DNA from: Plasmopara viticola
Lineage: Eukaryota; Oomycota; Peronosporomycetes; Peronosporales; Peronosporaceae
Length of the DNA: 64,000 bases
Assembly (NCBI GenBank): GCA_001695595.3
Contig: MBPM02000081.1
Span: 285,359 to 349,358 of the forward strand
Reading direction: 5' to 3'
Below, in pieces: positions 44,380 through 56,989 of this stretch (position 1 is its first letter; the number at the start of each line of letters is the position of its first letter). The notes beneath the pieces were generated by a model. It saw only the letters and a program-made list of their open reading frames with translations, searched no databases and was not told where the DNA came from. Position numbers and translations under genes: made by a program.

Positions 44380-46553
44380 AGGGAGGGACGGGGGGGGAAG
44401 CCTTCCAAAGATTTCGTGACAAATTTGATTAGTAAATAAAAATTAACAGAACTGATTGGTGGTAATTCGACATATTGGATACCGGTATTCGTGACAAGAT
44501 GCACCGTGGATAGTAGAAAAATGAATGGTAACATGTAGTGTGCGTGCGTAAGCCCAGTGTCACGCTGGTTTGACGCCAACCTTTAAGCTATCAATTGCAA
44601 TCGAATGCTTTGCCTTTCTGATTTCGAAAGCGACAACATTAGGCAAAATAACATTTATCCTCTAGCCCTAGATGCTCTGTGAAAAGAGCTATTGATATAA
44701 TAAAAACGTATGGTTAAATATCGCATTATCCATACGGTGATAGTATCGGAAGGGTATCTGTCGGATGTGGCAATATTATTGATATTCAAGAGTGATACAT
44801 TTTGTGCGAGAAGTCGATTTTGTATTGTATCGTATTACGTTCTCGCGTTGCCAAGTTATGCACGTGCTAGGCTCAGTCTGGCTAGTCCACGGCATAGAGT
44901 GGTGTCCGCATACGTCGGGTCTCGTTCGGCGGGCAGTGCAGCCAGCACCGAGGTCGTGAGGGTCTTCCATGATTTTGCTTAGCTCTGACTTAGTAAGAGC
45001 CCAGGTGGCGCCCTGGTGCTGGAGACCGTCGCGTCGAGGGTGAGACTCGTTAGAGACCTGCATTTGCCCGAGAGCACCTACCCGAAGAGCGCGAGCAATT
45101 AGCCCCCGCGCTTGAAAGAAGGGTGTCACCCCAACCGTTTTCGAAGCGAGAAGTCGATTTGTGGCCAAAAAGGCAGTGTAGACGGTTGCAAGTCGGTCAG
45201 GCCATTCCCGAAGATCGAGTCAACCTACAAGAAGGTTGCTTCGGCCTCCAAGGCTCCTCCACCTGCTGCGCCTCATTATTTACTTATACTATATACTGAC
45301 GAGGCGGAAGCCTAGACGTAGCCCACCCCCTGTCTTTTGTCCTATCAGCATGCGCAGATTGAATGTGAGCAGCCAGTACTTCAAACAATGATACTTACAG
45401 TAAGATGTATGCCACAACCATCGCAAAACGAGTGTTCGCTCACATGGGATGAAGGATACGTTACCTTCGCTACTTCTTGGCCCATGAATCGCGCGGCAGC
45501 AAACTCTTTGCATCCTATGCATCTTTTTGATAAAATTAACGTTCGACTGAGTGCTATCCCACACGGCTCTGACACAGTCTTGGCTTTCTTGCCCTCGACC
45601 TTTTTTGCAGTCGTTAATGGCGCTCACCCTTAAAAAGTTTCTACCTGCGCTCGAATAAAAAAATTGCTGGTTGATGTGCGTGGCCTTCTCTATGACTGAA
45701 GTGCTCACCGTATAGTGGTCATCCATGAGAAGCTCACGGCTAATAAACTCATACGGAGGTGGCGACAAGAACAACATCGAAGTAGAGTTGCTGACAAGAA
45801 CTTACACGTCCCGGCGAATAGCTTTGTGGCATTACGTGAATGCAGGAGTACTTAACGAGGCGGCATTAGCACTGAGAACAACGATAGATGATGTACACTA
45901 CTTCTCAATGGAGTTGCAAGCCTTCTTATTGTGGTCCTTCGGCGCCATCTAATAGCTTGCGCCTATTTTTAAAGGATTTTACCTGTAGAATCACTATTGC
46001 AGCCTTATCTTCAGCAACACAACAGCGCGCGTAATGGCGTAAAAATATATATTCAAGCGCTCCGTACTGTTTGTAAAAGAGGATCGAATGGTTTATTCTT
46101 TAGCGTTGGCTTCTATGACCAATTATAAAAAACTGGCAGAGTAACTTAGCGCTAGAACGAGTGAACGCGAAAATGAGTGACCGATGCAGTCAAGGACAAT
46201 ACGCTTTCTAATACATAATACGCATCAAAAGACTACATTTAGGTGACTGGCGGTGCTTTGACGAGGGAGACCGTGACGTACTTGCTCTTGCAATTCTCTA
46301 GCATTAACCGCTTTGGTTTTATAGATAACAATTTGTTGGGTTTTGCCCTTGTTATTTAGAGCATACAGAAAGTTTCACTTAGGTCGGGAAGTCAAATTGC
46401 TAAATTACCTACGTTTTAAAAATTGATTTTTGTAAGGAAAAAGTATTGATAAACTTCACCAACTGACTCCGTAATTTAGTCAACAGCGATCGTCACGCTC
46501 CCTTTATCCATAATACAGATTCATTAAGTAGCATCAACGCTACTGACCCAAGT
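44380..46553 (-). repeat. Spacer S1, copy 5 (between B5 and A4)
   Basis: A full-length inverted S1 with intact copia target (near 45.17 kb) and a SINE-like insertion. It contains a 75-codon frame at 45725-45952 (plus strand), the only copy of that frame starting with ATG, overlapped on the other strand by a 162-codon frame (45289-45777). Neither shows a recognisable domain. Confidence 0.75.
44821..45145 (-). mobile_element. SINE-like element, copy 3
   Basis: 325 bp between perfect 15-bp direct repeats GCGAGAAGTCGATTT (44806-44820 and 45146-45160). The best preserved boundaries of the family. Low-coordinate tail TGTATTGTATCGTATTACG. Confidence 0.68.
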
Positions 46554-48132
46554 TTAATGCTCAAAAATCGATTGATGGGAGTTGACTTTCGAAGGCAATT
46601 CGTCGATGACAACCCCACCACTATGGCAAAATTCATAGAATAACTCGTACATGATGGCCAATTTCGCCGTGTAGGCCGCGTCCAAATTCACCTTAGTAGC
46701 CTGCAAAGCTGACTCACCAGTCCCCAACAACTTTGTCATATCTGGGCCCAACACTCTCTGTGCAACATCTTGCGTTTGCGAAGTTGCCAGAAACTTAAGT
46801 GTTCGAAGAAGACGTGCGTTTTTTGGACTTGAGTTTTGCCATCTGAGCAAGCGAAGCATCTTAGCCGTCTCTTGCGGATACTGGTGAAATGGCAGGCTAA
46901 ACGCCTTCAGAAACGCCTCGTGAATTTCTTTCACCTTATCATTCACCACGACTTCAGATCCCACAACAGGGCCTTCCGCAATTTCAGCCTTCCAATCTAT
47001 GGAAACGCTTTGACCCTTCGTCGTCGCGGGATGCGCGGATTGCTCATTTTTCTAGCAAGTAAAAAGGATGGTTGACTGAATGCGAATCCACCATGTCAGG
47101 GTATTTGTTATTGCCAAACTCTACCGTCTTCTGAGCGATCAGCTGTTTGTTAAGTTGACCACCAGGATCGGCGGCAATAGTCGCTGAAGAGACCAAACGC
47201 TTGTTTTGAAGGTTGTGCACAGCTACAGATTTTATAGCATTTTCCACAATGACTTTTGACGTATATCTTCCCAGTCTTATTGCCAATACGGTTCCCGCAT
47301 TATTTGTCAGCGGCATCAGAGTTTTTGTTGGATTGATTGCCACCGACACCAGAGATTTTTCTGGATTTGGCAAAGCATGCGATGCTTGTCCGCCCACACT
47401 GTTACGCATTGAGTCGATCCGCTGGTGCTCGCTGTTTCTGATCTCGACCTCGTCGGGATATTTGTTCAAGTCAAACTCCAACGCCTTCTGAGCTCTCAGC
47501 TGCTTGTTGGGTCGACTATCAGGAACGGCGGCTCCGAATGTAAAGGAGCCTGGAGGCGCGGGTCGGTAGTCGTGCTGCGCCATAATCCTTGCAGTTTTTT
47601 GCATATCGACATTCGGCTTAATTTTTTTCAGGTTCTTTGCCGATGCGAAAGACACAATATTTGCCATTGGCACTAGAGGCGTTTCTATATTTGGCGTATG
47701 CAGTGCTTGTCCACCCACATTGTTAGGCGTCGGGTCAATGCGCTTTCGCTTGCTGTTTAAAGCTTTAAACACAGGTTTCAATTGCTTGTACTGTTCAATT
47801 GCTTCCGTAGCTTCCGCAATCACATCATCTGCACCCGTTCTGATCTTACTAGCCGAACTAATGACATTCTGGTCTAGCTCTTTTGAGAAACCAATCTCGT
47901 TCGAGAAATGTCCCACCATGCGCTCTTCACTGCCCGCGTCGACCGTCAACGTGTCCTTTACATTGGGACTTTCTCGAAGAACATGCCTCGGCAACAACTC
48001 ATTAACGTTGCCACCAGACGTCACGCCGTCATTGTGAGGTGCTTGCTGAGGCTCGGCCTGGTCAAAGCCTGCAGTTGCTTGGCCGCAAGCTACGACGAGA
48101 AGCGCAATAGCCACGTAGTGTGCGCCACGCAT
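46554..48132 (-). pseudogene. Type A RxLR-like effector A4, one frameshift
   Basis: Start at 48130-48132. The frame is open through signal peptide, RHVLR, SEER and both repeats for 362 residues, then ends at 47044 because two bases are missing from the TCATTTCCTTCTAG sequence of A3 (here TCATTTTTCTAG). The remainder (46554 to about 47050) is open in the shifted frame and covers the C-terminal domain. A5 has the same lesion. A secreted protein lacking only the C-terminal domain could still be produced. Confidence 0.88.
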
Positions 48133-50965
48133 GGGGAGGAGGTGGGGCAATCGACAAGGAGCTGACAGAGTACAGTGCGACCGGCAGGTTTGAGCGTGCT
48201 TTGCAATGTAAAAAGTAACAAAATTGATTGGTATGAGAATAGAGCTTTTCAAAACAGACTAGCAGATTTGATTGGTAAGAATTTAGCACATGAAATACTG
48301 CATACGTATAAAAGTAAAAGTTTAGCGTAAATACAATTTACAATAGTTTGTGTCTTACTTAAATTGAAAGTGACACCATCCATTTTCGAGTACTATAATG
48401 CATGCAGCTAAATTACCTTGTGGCACAAATTTTACAATATACCAGCTCCTATATTCGTTTGAAGCGCGCTCTGACGTTATGCTTCAAACTAATTTAAGAT
48501 CAAGTCAATTGGCGTGCTCCCTTCTCCTCGTGATAATTCAATCTATAACAACATGGTACGCTCTCTTAAAATGGCCAAATCTCTTTTTGCATGCTATGAA
48601 CTTCAAATTTGCTTATGATCTTCCACTCAACGACCGTTCTTTATCCTTGGTCTGAAGATAATCAGTGTGTGCGATAACTTGGATTTTGAAGACTGGTATA
48701 CATACACCAAAAGGATATGGTCCTACCTATTCTTTAGATAGAGCTGAATTTTGTGTTACGATTTACGCAGGAGCTGTATTATTTCAAAATCCTACGCAAT
48801 TTCCCTGAAAGCGAACACTGAAATGGCTGTATTGTGCACCAAGAAAGAAGGTCTCTGAGCGCTTTCAATCAACAGTCAGCTTTTGATCTTAATAAATAGC
48901 CTAGAGACAAATAAAAGACAACAAAAACTCGGCTTTAAAGAACGATCCGTTACACAAGAATATGTATTTATTTCCTTGATTTTCTTCTAATTTGGTTAGA
49001 TGATAACGCTGACCAAACGTATTGAAAGAGTCTCCCACGGAAAAGCACACGTTTATCTATTTTCCTCACCCACTGGTTCACAGACACCTTATTCTTCAGA
49101 CGATGTTACAAACGCTATATATGACGAGAGGCGAAGCAATAGCCCATCTAATATTCGTCTGACTCTCTATCCGCTAAAGCTGTGAATAAGCCGTAGACTG
49201 ACTGGCAAAGTGGCCTCATCACCAGGTGTAAAACCCTAATGACATTATCTTTGCAGTCAGACTCACTTGTCATTCATTTCAGTATGCCGTAGCTCCCATA
49301 GGTCAAGCCCCGACCAATAATACCCTTGCTGATGAAGTCACCAATTAAAGAAACAATAAGACAAAGGATCAACCACCCTCAACACATTACTTGAAGTGGT
49401 CCGGCCGTAATCCAAGTATCGGGCGGGAACTTTGTCACTTACTCACGTCCGATTGCTGACGTAAGTTACGGTTCTGTAAGAAGTTCATTTACTCTCTGGA
49501 CAACGAGTTCGTCGAGGAAAAGGAGGAGGTAGCAGCTCCACCCCGATCAATATTGAAAAAAGCTATGCCACCAAGCTGTACGCTCATGTGCTATGCGCGC
49601 CACGAAAATGTTTTGGAGGTCACTCCTTATCTATCATTTTTCACAGTTATTTGGTCCAAAAGGAGTCACTATTCTAGTGTAACTTTGCGGCAGCTATGCG
49701 CGTGCTTATAGCAGTCTAGCTTAGATATTCTTATCACCGACGTAACAATCCAGAAGACAAATTTGACTTACACTCATTCTTGTGATACTGTCACTCCGCA
49801 GAATCAATTACAGCAGTTTTTCGGGATCAAGCAAACCTTCAGGGTCTTATAATTCCAGCAAATTTTAAACAAAGTACGTTTCTTGTGCTAGTTACCTCGG
49901 TTGATAACAATCTATCTCTGACATATCTCGGATTTCGTAAAATATCAACCCAGGCAACACAAGCTTGAGCTATGGACAGAACTCTCAAGTCATTTTCTCC
50001 CTGATTAACAGCAAATGAAACTGCGATCTATGTACAAAGCGCTTGTTGCATTTAAACTCTTGTGGCCTTGATCGAATGTGGTATATTAGGATTTTTGGCT
50101 CTATTTAACTCTTGAAGTCGTAATCAGTTGTGATGGATTTAAAATCGCGGCTCTTTCGAATCCTATGAAGCGGGGCTGCACTCGCATTTTACAATGTTTG
50201 TCTAAGCACAATACAACGGGCTTTTGTGCACATATAGCGCAGTGTATCTTTGTGTACAATTTAATCTTGACGAGGGTTGAAAAGTATATAACGTGACACT
50301 TCACGTACACCGTAGATCCTTGATCTATATGCCTTGTCCGAGAACTATTCACGCCGCTGATGGCGTGGAGAAAACGCTGCATCGCTCAGTGGCTTACGTT
50401 TCATTCAACCTGCAATGGTATGGGATAACTTGAACTGCCTTGGCTTCAAGTCAGCCACATCACTCAATATATGTAGGAAGAAATACTTCGACGATCACCG
50501 CGAGTAGTTTCAGTGCCACTACACGTTGCGAACACCTATTCTCGATATGATCGGTATTCAAATCAGACACACCCATGTCTAACACTTAACGGCTTTTATT
50601 GAAGCCCACACTAATAGCGCCTCTTCATCCTAGCAAATATATATTCGTGACTCACCTAGCTTTCGCTGGAGAAAAGCGGGTGCAACCGAAGACCTTTGCA
50701 CTTTAGCTAGCCCGCACATGTGGTGGTCACACCATTTCTAGGGTGATATCAGGCTTTGCATCCAGGAAGCTAACTGCTTTCGATGCTATCGAAAGAGGAT
50801 AACTAGAGCTCAAAATCTCCTGGATCCCGGTCACATTGACCCTCGCTCCTGCTGCTAAGAGAAGAGTAACACTTTTAGTCTGACGAAGTTGCAAATCTCA
50901 AAGGATATCCTTCAATATATATGCGTCAAACGTAATTATCCGATTTCAAAGCGTCAGAAGACACG
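48133..50965 (-). repeat. Spacer S2, copy 4, inverted part
   Basis: Upstream flank of A4 in reverse orientation, equivalent to 13918 down to about 10730 without the SINE-like element. Near 50.965 kb the sequence folds back. No intact gene; the start-less stretch of copy 1 is here at about 49.26-49.55 kb, with stops. Confidence 0.7.
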
Positions 50966-52222
50966 ATATTGTTTACAGCCTCGCTATGGGAAATTTTTCA
51001 GGTTACGCTTTTGCAGTCTGCTGGAAAAAAAGACCTAGTTACCTTTGCACAAATTTAAGTACCTTTCCTCACTACAATGGGCGGTGAGCTTCTATCAGGA
51101 GAGTCACCATCCTCAAAACGGAATGCGCACGGGCGGGAACACCCGCTCTTTTTTAGTAGGAAGTGATTCGAAACTATGGCTAACCGGACGGTCCAGAACC
51201 CATAGCGTTCAGGTATGCTGATGAAGAGGAGGCAGAAATTCAAGCAGCTGATCAGCATCCGACAATGTTTGATCTGTGGTGAATCTTGCCGTATGCGACT
51301 AATATTATTCTGTTTCCAAGCGCGTCAGAGTTTGAGGTGCCAAAACTAGTATGGCGCGTTGAATAGCAAGCCTGGTGTGGCCTCCTGGGAAAAGTTTTAT
51401 GGCTCTAGAGAGAATTAATAGTCGACAAACTTTAGCCCAAGAAGTAACAGACTCCTTTACCTACATCGTGCTTGCCAGCCTGACTTGCTCTTTTCTTAGG
51501 TATCGGTGAATGATCTCAGCAAGCCACTCGTTGTCTTATTGTTCTTGAGGGATCGGTTGTTACATTTGACGCTTTAATATCGAAGAAAACTTTCTAAAAC
51601 TTGCAAACCTATCAGCTCAAAAGTGTCACTGTTTTCTTAGCGGCACGAGCGCGGGTCATTATAATAAGTATCCAGAAAAATTCAAGCTCCAATTTTTCCT
51701 CTTTTGATAGCGTCGATAGATGTAGGCTTTGGTTCTAAATACGAAGAATAAACTCACCTTAGGAATGGTGTGGCTGGACCACCACACGATTTTGGTTGAT
51801 TGAATGTAAAAGACTTCACTTGCAGCCTTGGTGAGTCACAAATTTAAATCTGCTAGGGTAAAGAAGCACAATTAATGTGAGCATTGGACCAAGTCGGTCA
51901 ATGTGGTGGACATGGGTGCGTCTGAAATGGATACCGATTTTATCGGGAATAGGTTTTCGGAACGTTTAGTGGCATTGAAACTACTCGCGGTGCTCGTCAA
52001 TGTATTTTTTTTACATATGTTGAGAGATACGGCTGACTTAAAGCCAAGGCAGTGCAGGCTAGGTCATACCACTGCACTTGAAGTGGGACATAGGCTACTG
52101 AGCGATGTAGCTTTTGCTGCATGCCGTTAGCAGCGTGATTGGTGCCCAGACAAAGCACTTAAATTAATGACCTACGGTGTACGTGGAATGTCATGTTACT
52201 GACCGTGCAATTCTCGTCGTGG
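50966..52222 (+). repeat. Spacer S2 fold-back after A4
   Basis: Plus-orientation S2, equivalent to about 10140-11410. Its last 0.7 kb (about 51.52-52.22) is an inverted repeat of 50.29-50.96, leaving a loop of about 0.55 kb. The same turn-round occurs at about 63.505 kb. Confidence 0.7.
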
Positions 52223-55200
52223 TCGGCGCTCTCTGCGTATCACGCAAGATATAGTTGATGGTAGGTCAACGCAATGCAAAAAAGGCCGGTGGGGTTGCAT
52301 GCAGCCCACTGAGCAACACTCATCGTTAGATGTATATACGTTGTGAAACGGTTGACCAGAGATCAAGACATCTGGGGCACTATCTTTTGATGTACGTAGA
52401 CAATCCCCAATAGCGGGGCCTCTGATGAGACATTCATGTAGACATTAGCATATCAATATTTCTCTGCGATCATTGATCTCTTTGGTAAAATGGCAATACA
52501 TAGCACCCATCGACTAGTGCAAGATGGCACGTCTAGAGAAATAGTATCGGGTCAGAAAACGACGAGTTGTGCTCGGCTTTTTGCATGTATGGAGATAGAT
52601 ATCGCTATCAGCATAGGCAGGATAAGCCTACAGTTTATATCGTCAGTATATCTCGGATTGACCTTTATGGAAGAATTTGATGCGAGTTGTTAAGCCGACG
52701 GCATAGCCAAAAAATAATATATATTATCAGTATCATAAAAGCATTCGGTGTCCGGACGAGATCTTCAATCCTGGTTAATCTGTTTATACAGCACACATGC
52801 GATACGCGCGACAAAACCTTTTGCTTAAGCTTATCGAAATAATTAAGCTTGCTATTTCTGTCAGCCTCGCCATCAGCGCATGAAGAAGGCAAGTGCCCCA
52901 TCCATGAAACTTAAGTCTTGCTCATGAGCCTACCGCTCAAGACGAATAGCTTAGGGGGACCCGCGTGCGGAGCTTTGCATGCGCCACGCTCACCTGAGCT
53001 ACGTACTTTGAAGCCCGCCATCACGCATTGCGTGCTTGCGAAAGATCAGTATTCCGCTGATTACTCCGATTTGCGCACTCTTTAAACAAACGATTGAACA
53101 TAATAAGCTGTTAAAAATTCGACGAGATGCAAAGGCACGAGGAGGTACAAGCGAAATGTGACTTGCTTAGTTTAATTAGTTGAACAAACAACAAATTTGT
53201 GCCATCGGTCCGGCTTTGATTATCCGAGAAGCTAGGTCGGATTGGATTTGCGCACTCTTTAATCAAACGATTGAACATAATGAGCTGTTAAAAATTCGAC
53301 GAGATGCAAAGGCACGAGGAGGTACAAGCGAAATGTGACTTGCTTAATTTAATTAGTTGAACAAACAACAAATTTGTGCCATCGGTCCGGCTTTGATTAT
53401 TCGAGAAGCTAGGTCGGATATCACGGGCGCCTATAGAGTTGACGCTTCAACCTCGGCATGTGAGGCCCTTTACGGGAAGTTATTGGCTCCGAATAAACTC
53501 CTTATGAGACGGCTGCGAATGATAAACAGCTTTTAAAGCGTTGAATACAAATTACAAGAATTTCCGCTTGCTTTCTGTCAGACCTCTAGCAGCTTTGCTG
53601 ATCTTTGCTCATATCTCCAGTGCCTATAGTTTTAGCGGCGAGAAAGCTAAGTTTTGCCGAAGATGCTGACCATCGCTATTAAAATCATCTACGAAGTCAA
53701 AATTTTGCCGAATTAAAAGTCATAAACGCTTAAAAGCTCGCGGTGTAAGGATACCACACATATATAATCTAATTTAGTAGGAGTTGTATAGGTGTCCATC
53801 ACCGTCATGGACGACTTTGTCCTATTCTGTTAAAAACGCTCGCTCAGAGCGCTCTTACAACTAAAGGACGCGCGATTTTTTTAGGGCTCGTGCAACCAAG
53901 TGTTACACTCCTCATGGCTAAGCAAAAAATTCGCCTATTCGACGCGTCTTGCAAGCCTGAGCAGGACTAGTTCTTAGTGTTTAAAAGTAGTTTTGACTAC
54001 TAGTGCTATCGTCCTGCTGTAATCATTCGCTTGAAATAAGCGCAAACCATTTACAATGCGAACCAATATGAAATGCGATCGAAGTCTTCCTGACACCGAA
54101 AAAAAGTATGACCAAGCCAAAGGTCACCAGAGGATCGTAACGGTTTTGCTGACAGATTTACAAGATCAGGCTTGAGCAAATTTTTACGGCTCAAGACTAA
54201 ACCCTCAAAAACCTTTCAAACTTTACAGCTTAAATTATCGGTACTCTTCTGTGAGGTCGATCACCTACAATTGAATTATAGCATATTCCTACTAATGTAT
54301 ATCAAGTCGCGTTATTGCGCCATGTACTACTCATCTATTAGCTCCTTAGAAAGATTTACTGCCTTCTTATTTATGACCTAAACATATATTTAATCGTGTC
54401 ACACAATATGTTAATATAGCTAATGTGACTAGGTTTATGCAACTCCATTAGTTTTTTTTTGCTTGGACAGAGAACGGAAATTGGCGGCTGACTTATGCTT
54501 ACAAGAAATCAGTTACGGCAATGGACCTGAACAGCCGTTAATTCAAGGAAAGGACATGTTACTTTAGATCAAAGTGCACTATATTTGGCTGGCGGTTAGT
54601 GTTTGCACAAATGAGGGGGCCCTCATGGCGGTGAGTACTTGTAGCTTTTGATATGGAAGTGCCAAGGAAAATCACAGAGCTATACATCTCCCAGCGACGT
54701 TTGGATAGTTTTGGCTATGATAAGCTTTTGTCTATACATACTTTTACACAGCTGCTCTAACAGAAATTAATCGGCTCTGAGTGTCATCTATGCCGTCAAA
54801 TGCAAGTTTTGATGTTATGAAGATTGGTGAACACTACGCCAGATCACCAAATACGTGTTTGCGGTCGAGAAGACTCAAGTGCTCGGTTGCTTTATTTGGT
54901 GTGCCATATATGTTTACGTGTATTTTTTCTTTGATATGATCCATACATAGCGATACTAAAAAGCTTATATGATCTCTGATTCAGGATTTGATAGCAAGAA
55001 ACGCTGCGGCTTGGCCAAGGCTACGGCCCAAAAAAAATATACAAAGCGATCAGGCTTAGCCAGTTATTTGCACAGGCACAGCGCTAGCTATGTGGGTGTC
55101 GAAAACCCTTTGTCCAATCAATTTGAGAAAAAATTGAGTGGTGTAATGACATACATTACCAGTATTTTTTTATAAAATGTAGGAAAGCCTTCGGCAGGAA

Positions 55201-55376
55201 CCTGCTCTGGCTTTGCCGGACAACAAAAGCCGATTTGCGTCGTGTGGTGCGTCCGACTATGACATCAATATAAAAACAGAACTATTCGGCTCTGTCCAAA
55301 CAATACATCTCTTGAAATAGCGGTAAATATTCCCCACTTGTTTTGACAATTAGCAAGATAGTTACCATTATTCGCT
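52223..55376. other. Unique 3.1-kb stretch without a recognised gene
   Basis: Sequence between the two direct-repeat modules, with no match to the rest of the window that I can see. It is AT-rich with only short open frames. The one clear structure is a 177-bp tandem duplication. Confidence 0.6.
53071..53420. repeat. 177-bp tandem duplication
   Basis: Two nearly identical copies (53071-53247 and 53248-53420) both start TTGCGCACTCTTTAA and end with GCTAGGTCGGAT, with only a few substitutions. Confidence 0.92.
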
Positions 55377-55466
55377 TACAAGCCTGGTAAACATCGTGTG
55401 CTTGCCGATGCACTTTCACGCAGGTTAGATTATGTGTTGCCCCTCATCAGCAAGGTTGTAGTTTAA
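55377..55466 (+). pseudogene. Ty3/gypsy RNase H remnant
   Basis: The frame reads YKPGKHRVLADALSRRLDYVL before a stop at 55464-55466. This closely fits the conserved PGKxNxVADALSRR motif at the end of Ty3/gypsy reverse transcriptase/RNase H. I see no LTR or other domain around it. Confidence 0.7.
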
Positions 55467-55718
55467 TGAGCTAATGCTAGATTTTCTTCATCGACATCTT
55501 TTCTGTTTAATGTACTGTCCAGGCCTGGCAAATGTTTTAAATTCACACGAGGCAAAGCTTTTGTGGTATAAGCAGGTATTAAGCTAACAGAAGCCTAAAA
55601 GAATTCTGGATTGTGATTCACGCAAGACACCCTTCTGATATATATATATATACCAGTTGCATGCTGCAATCTTTCGAAGGCTTTCGGAATTGCCACACTC
55701 GCTGTCTAGATTACATAT

Positions 55719-55854
55719 TTGATTTTGGTGCAGTATTGCTCAACAAAAGACATGATTGCCGACATGATGACCAAGCCAATCAGCGCTGTGCAGTTTCAAA
55801 TCTCCGAAACAAGTTGGGCATCAAGTCGCCAAGTGCTGACGAGTCGAGTGGAAG
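55719..55854 (+). pseudogene. 3' end of a second copia family (RNase H tail)
   Basis: The frame reads VQYCSTKDMIADMMTKPI, the motif that closes copia polyproteins, and leads directly to the LTR at 55855. It represents the internal 3' end of the element whose solo LTR is in B3. The rest of the element is absent. Confidence 0.8.
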
Positions 55855-55999
55855 TGTTGGAGAATCGACGCCTCGACCAGCAACTACATATCGGGAAGTA
55901 CCGGTATCTGCAATCAGTTGATGACTACTTAAACTTAGCACTTATAAGTATATTTACTTGTGCAATTTGCTAATTAGTGCCCAAGTAACTTTTTCAATT
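55855..55999 (+). repeat. LTR of the second copia family, inside B6
   Basis: 145 bp beginning TGTTGGAGAATCG, the same length and sequence as the solo LTR in B3. It is followed by ACAAT (56000-56004), which equals the target bases left of the B3 insertion. Confidence 0.8.
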
Positions 56000-56004
56000 A
56001 CAAT

Positions 56005-56989
56005 GAGCTCGACTCTTCCCGGTCTTTTTGCCAATGCGAATGGCGCATTGTTTGCCACTGACCCGAAAAAAATTCTGCATTCGGTGTAGCAACTAGTTCT
56101 GTTCCACGTGCACGTCGGTAGTCGCGCTGCATTGTAGTTCTAACATTATTGATTGTGACAATCGGCTCACTTCTCCCCGGTTTATTTGCCCATACAAATG
56201 GCATATTGTTTGCCACCGGCACCAGAGATTCTTCTAACTTTGGCCGAGCATGCATTCTCGTCCATCCATATTGTTAAGCATCGAGTTGGTGCGCTGGCAT
56301 TTGCTGTTTCTGACCTTCACCTCGTCATGCGTTAATTAAGCCGAGCTTCTGAGTAATCAACTGCTTATTCAATTGCCATCAGGAGCAACGGCGCTGGTCG
56401 AAGGAAAGCTTGAAGATGCAGGTCGGTAGTCATGCTGCGTTATAGTCTTCCAGCATTATTGACTGTGTTCGTCGGCTTTTCTCTCTCCAGTCTTTTTGTA
56501 CAAACGGCACGTCGTTCGCCACTGTCACCACAGCCTATTTTGGTTTTGGTGCAGCATGCAGCAGTGCTTGTCTATACACATTAAATAGGTCTTGGTTTGA
56601 TGGGCTGGTGCTTGCTATTAATGATATTCAACGTTGGATCCAATTGCTTATAGTTTGTCATTGCCTCTGCAGCTTTCGCAATCACATCGTCTCGATTTGT
56701 CCCCATCACATTAGCCGCTTTTGTGATGGTCTGATCTATTCCTTCTAAGAGATTGTTTTCGTTCGAAAAACGCTTCAACATGCGGTCTTCACCGCCCGCG
56801 TGGACCGCCCATTTATCTTTAGGTCACGACTTCCTCGAAGAACTCGCTTCGGCAGATCTTGTTAACGGTTCCACCAGACGTCACAAAATCATTGTTAGGT
56901 ACTTTTTCAGGCTCGGTCTGGTCAAATTCAGCAGCCGAACAGTTGGTCACAATGAGTAACGCGATAGCTACGTAATATGCGCCGCGCAT
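56005..56989 (-). pseudogene. Type B RxLR effector B6, 5' half
   Basis: Start at 56987-56989 with an intact signal peptide. A one-base loss near 56853 shifts the frame just before the RxLR codons, and several more single-base losses follow (for example near 56816, 56500 and 56340). The copy ends at the LTR; its 3' half is missing. It shares the LTR position and nearby substitutions with B3, so the two descend from one disrupted gene. Confidence 0.85.

Noticed and set aside
45289..45777. 162-codon minus-strand frame in S1 as a gene
   Set aside because: Other S1 copies break it, it has no signal peptide or known domain and it overlaps another open frame; treated as spacer.
53806..53833. VMDDFVLF as a gypsy reverse transcriptase active site
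   Set aside because: Only a few residues match and stops lie on both sides; no other polymerase motif is near.
54969..55175. 68-codon frame as a small gene
   Set aside because: No homologue recognised, no signal peptide, single occurrence, AT-rich surroundings.
55636..55652. TA run as a functional element
   Set aside because: A short dinucleotide run next to retroelement debris; nothing suggests function.
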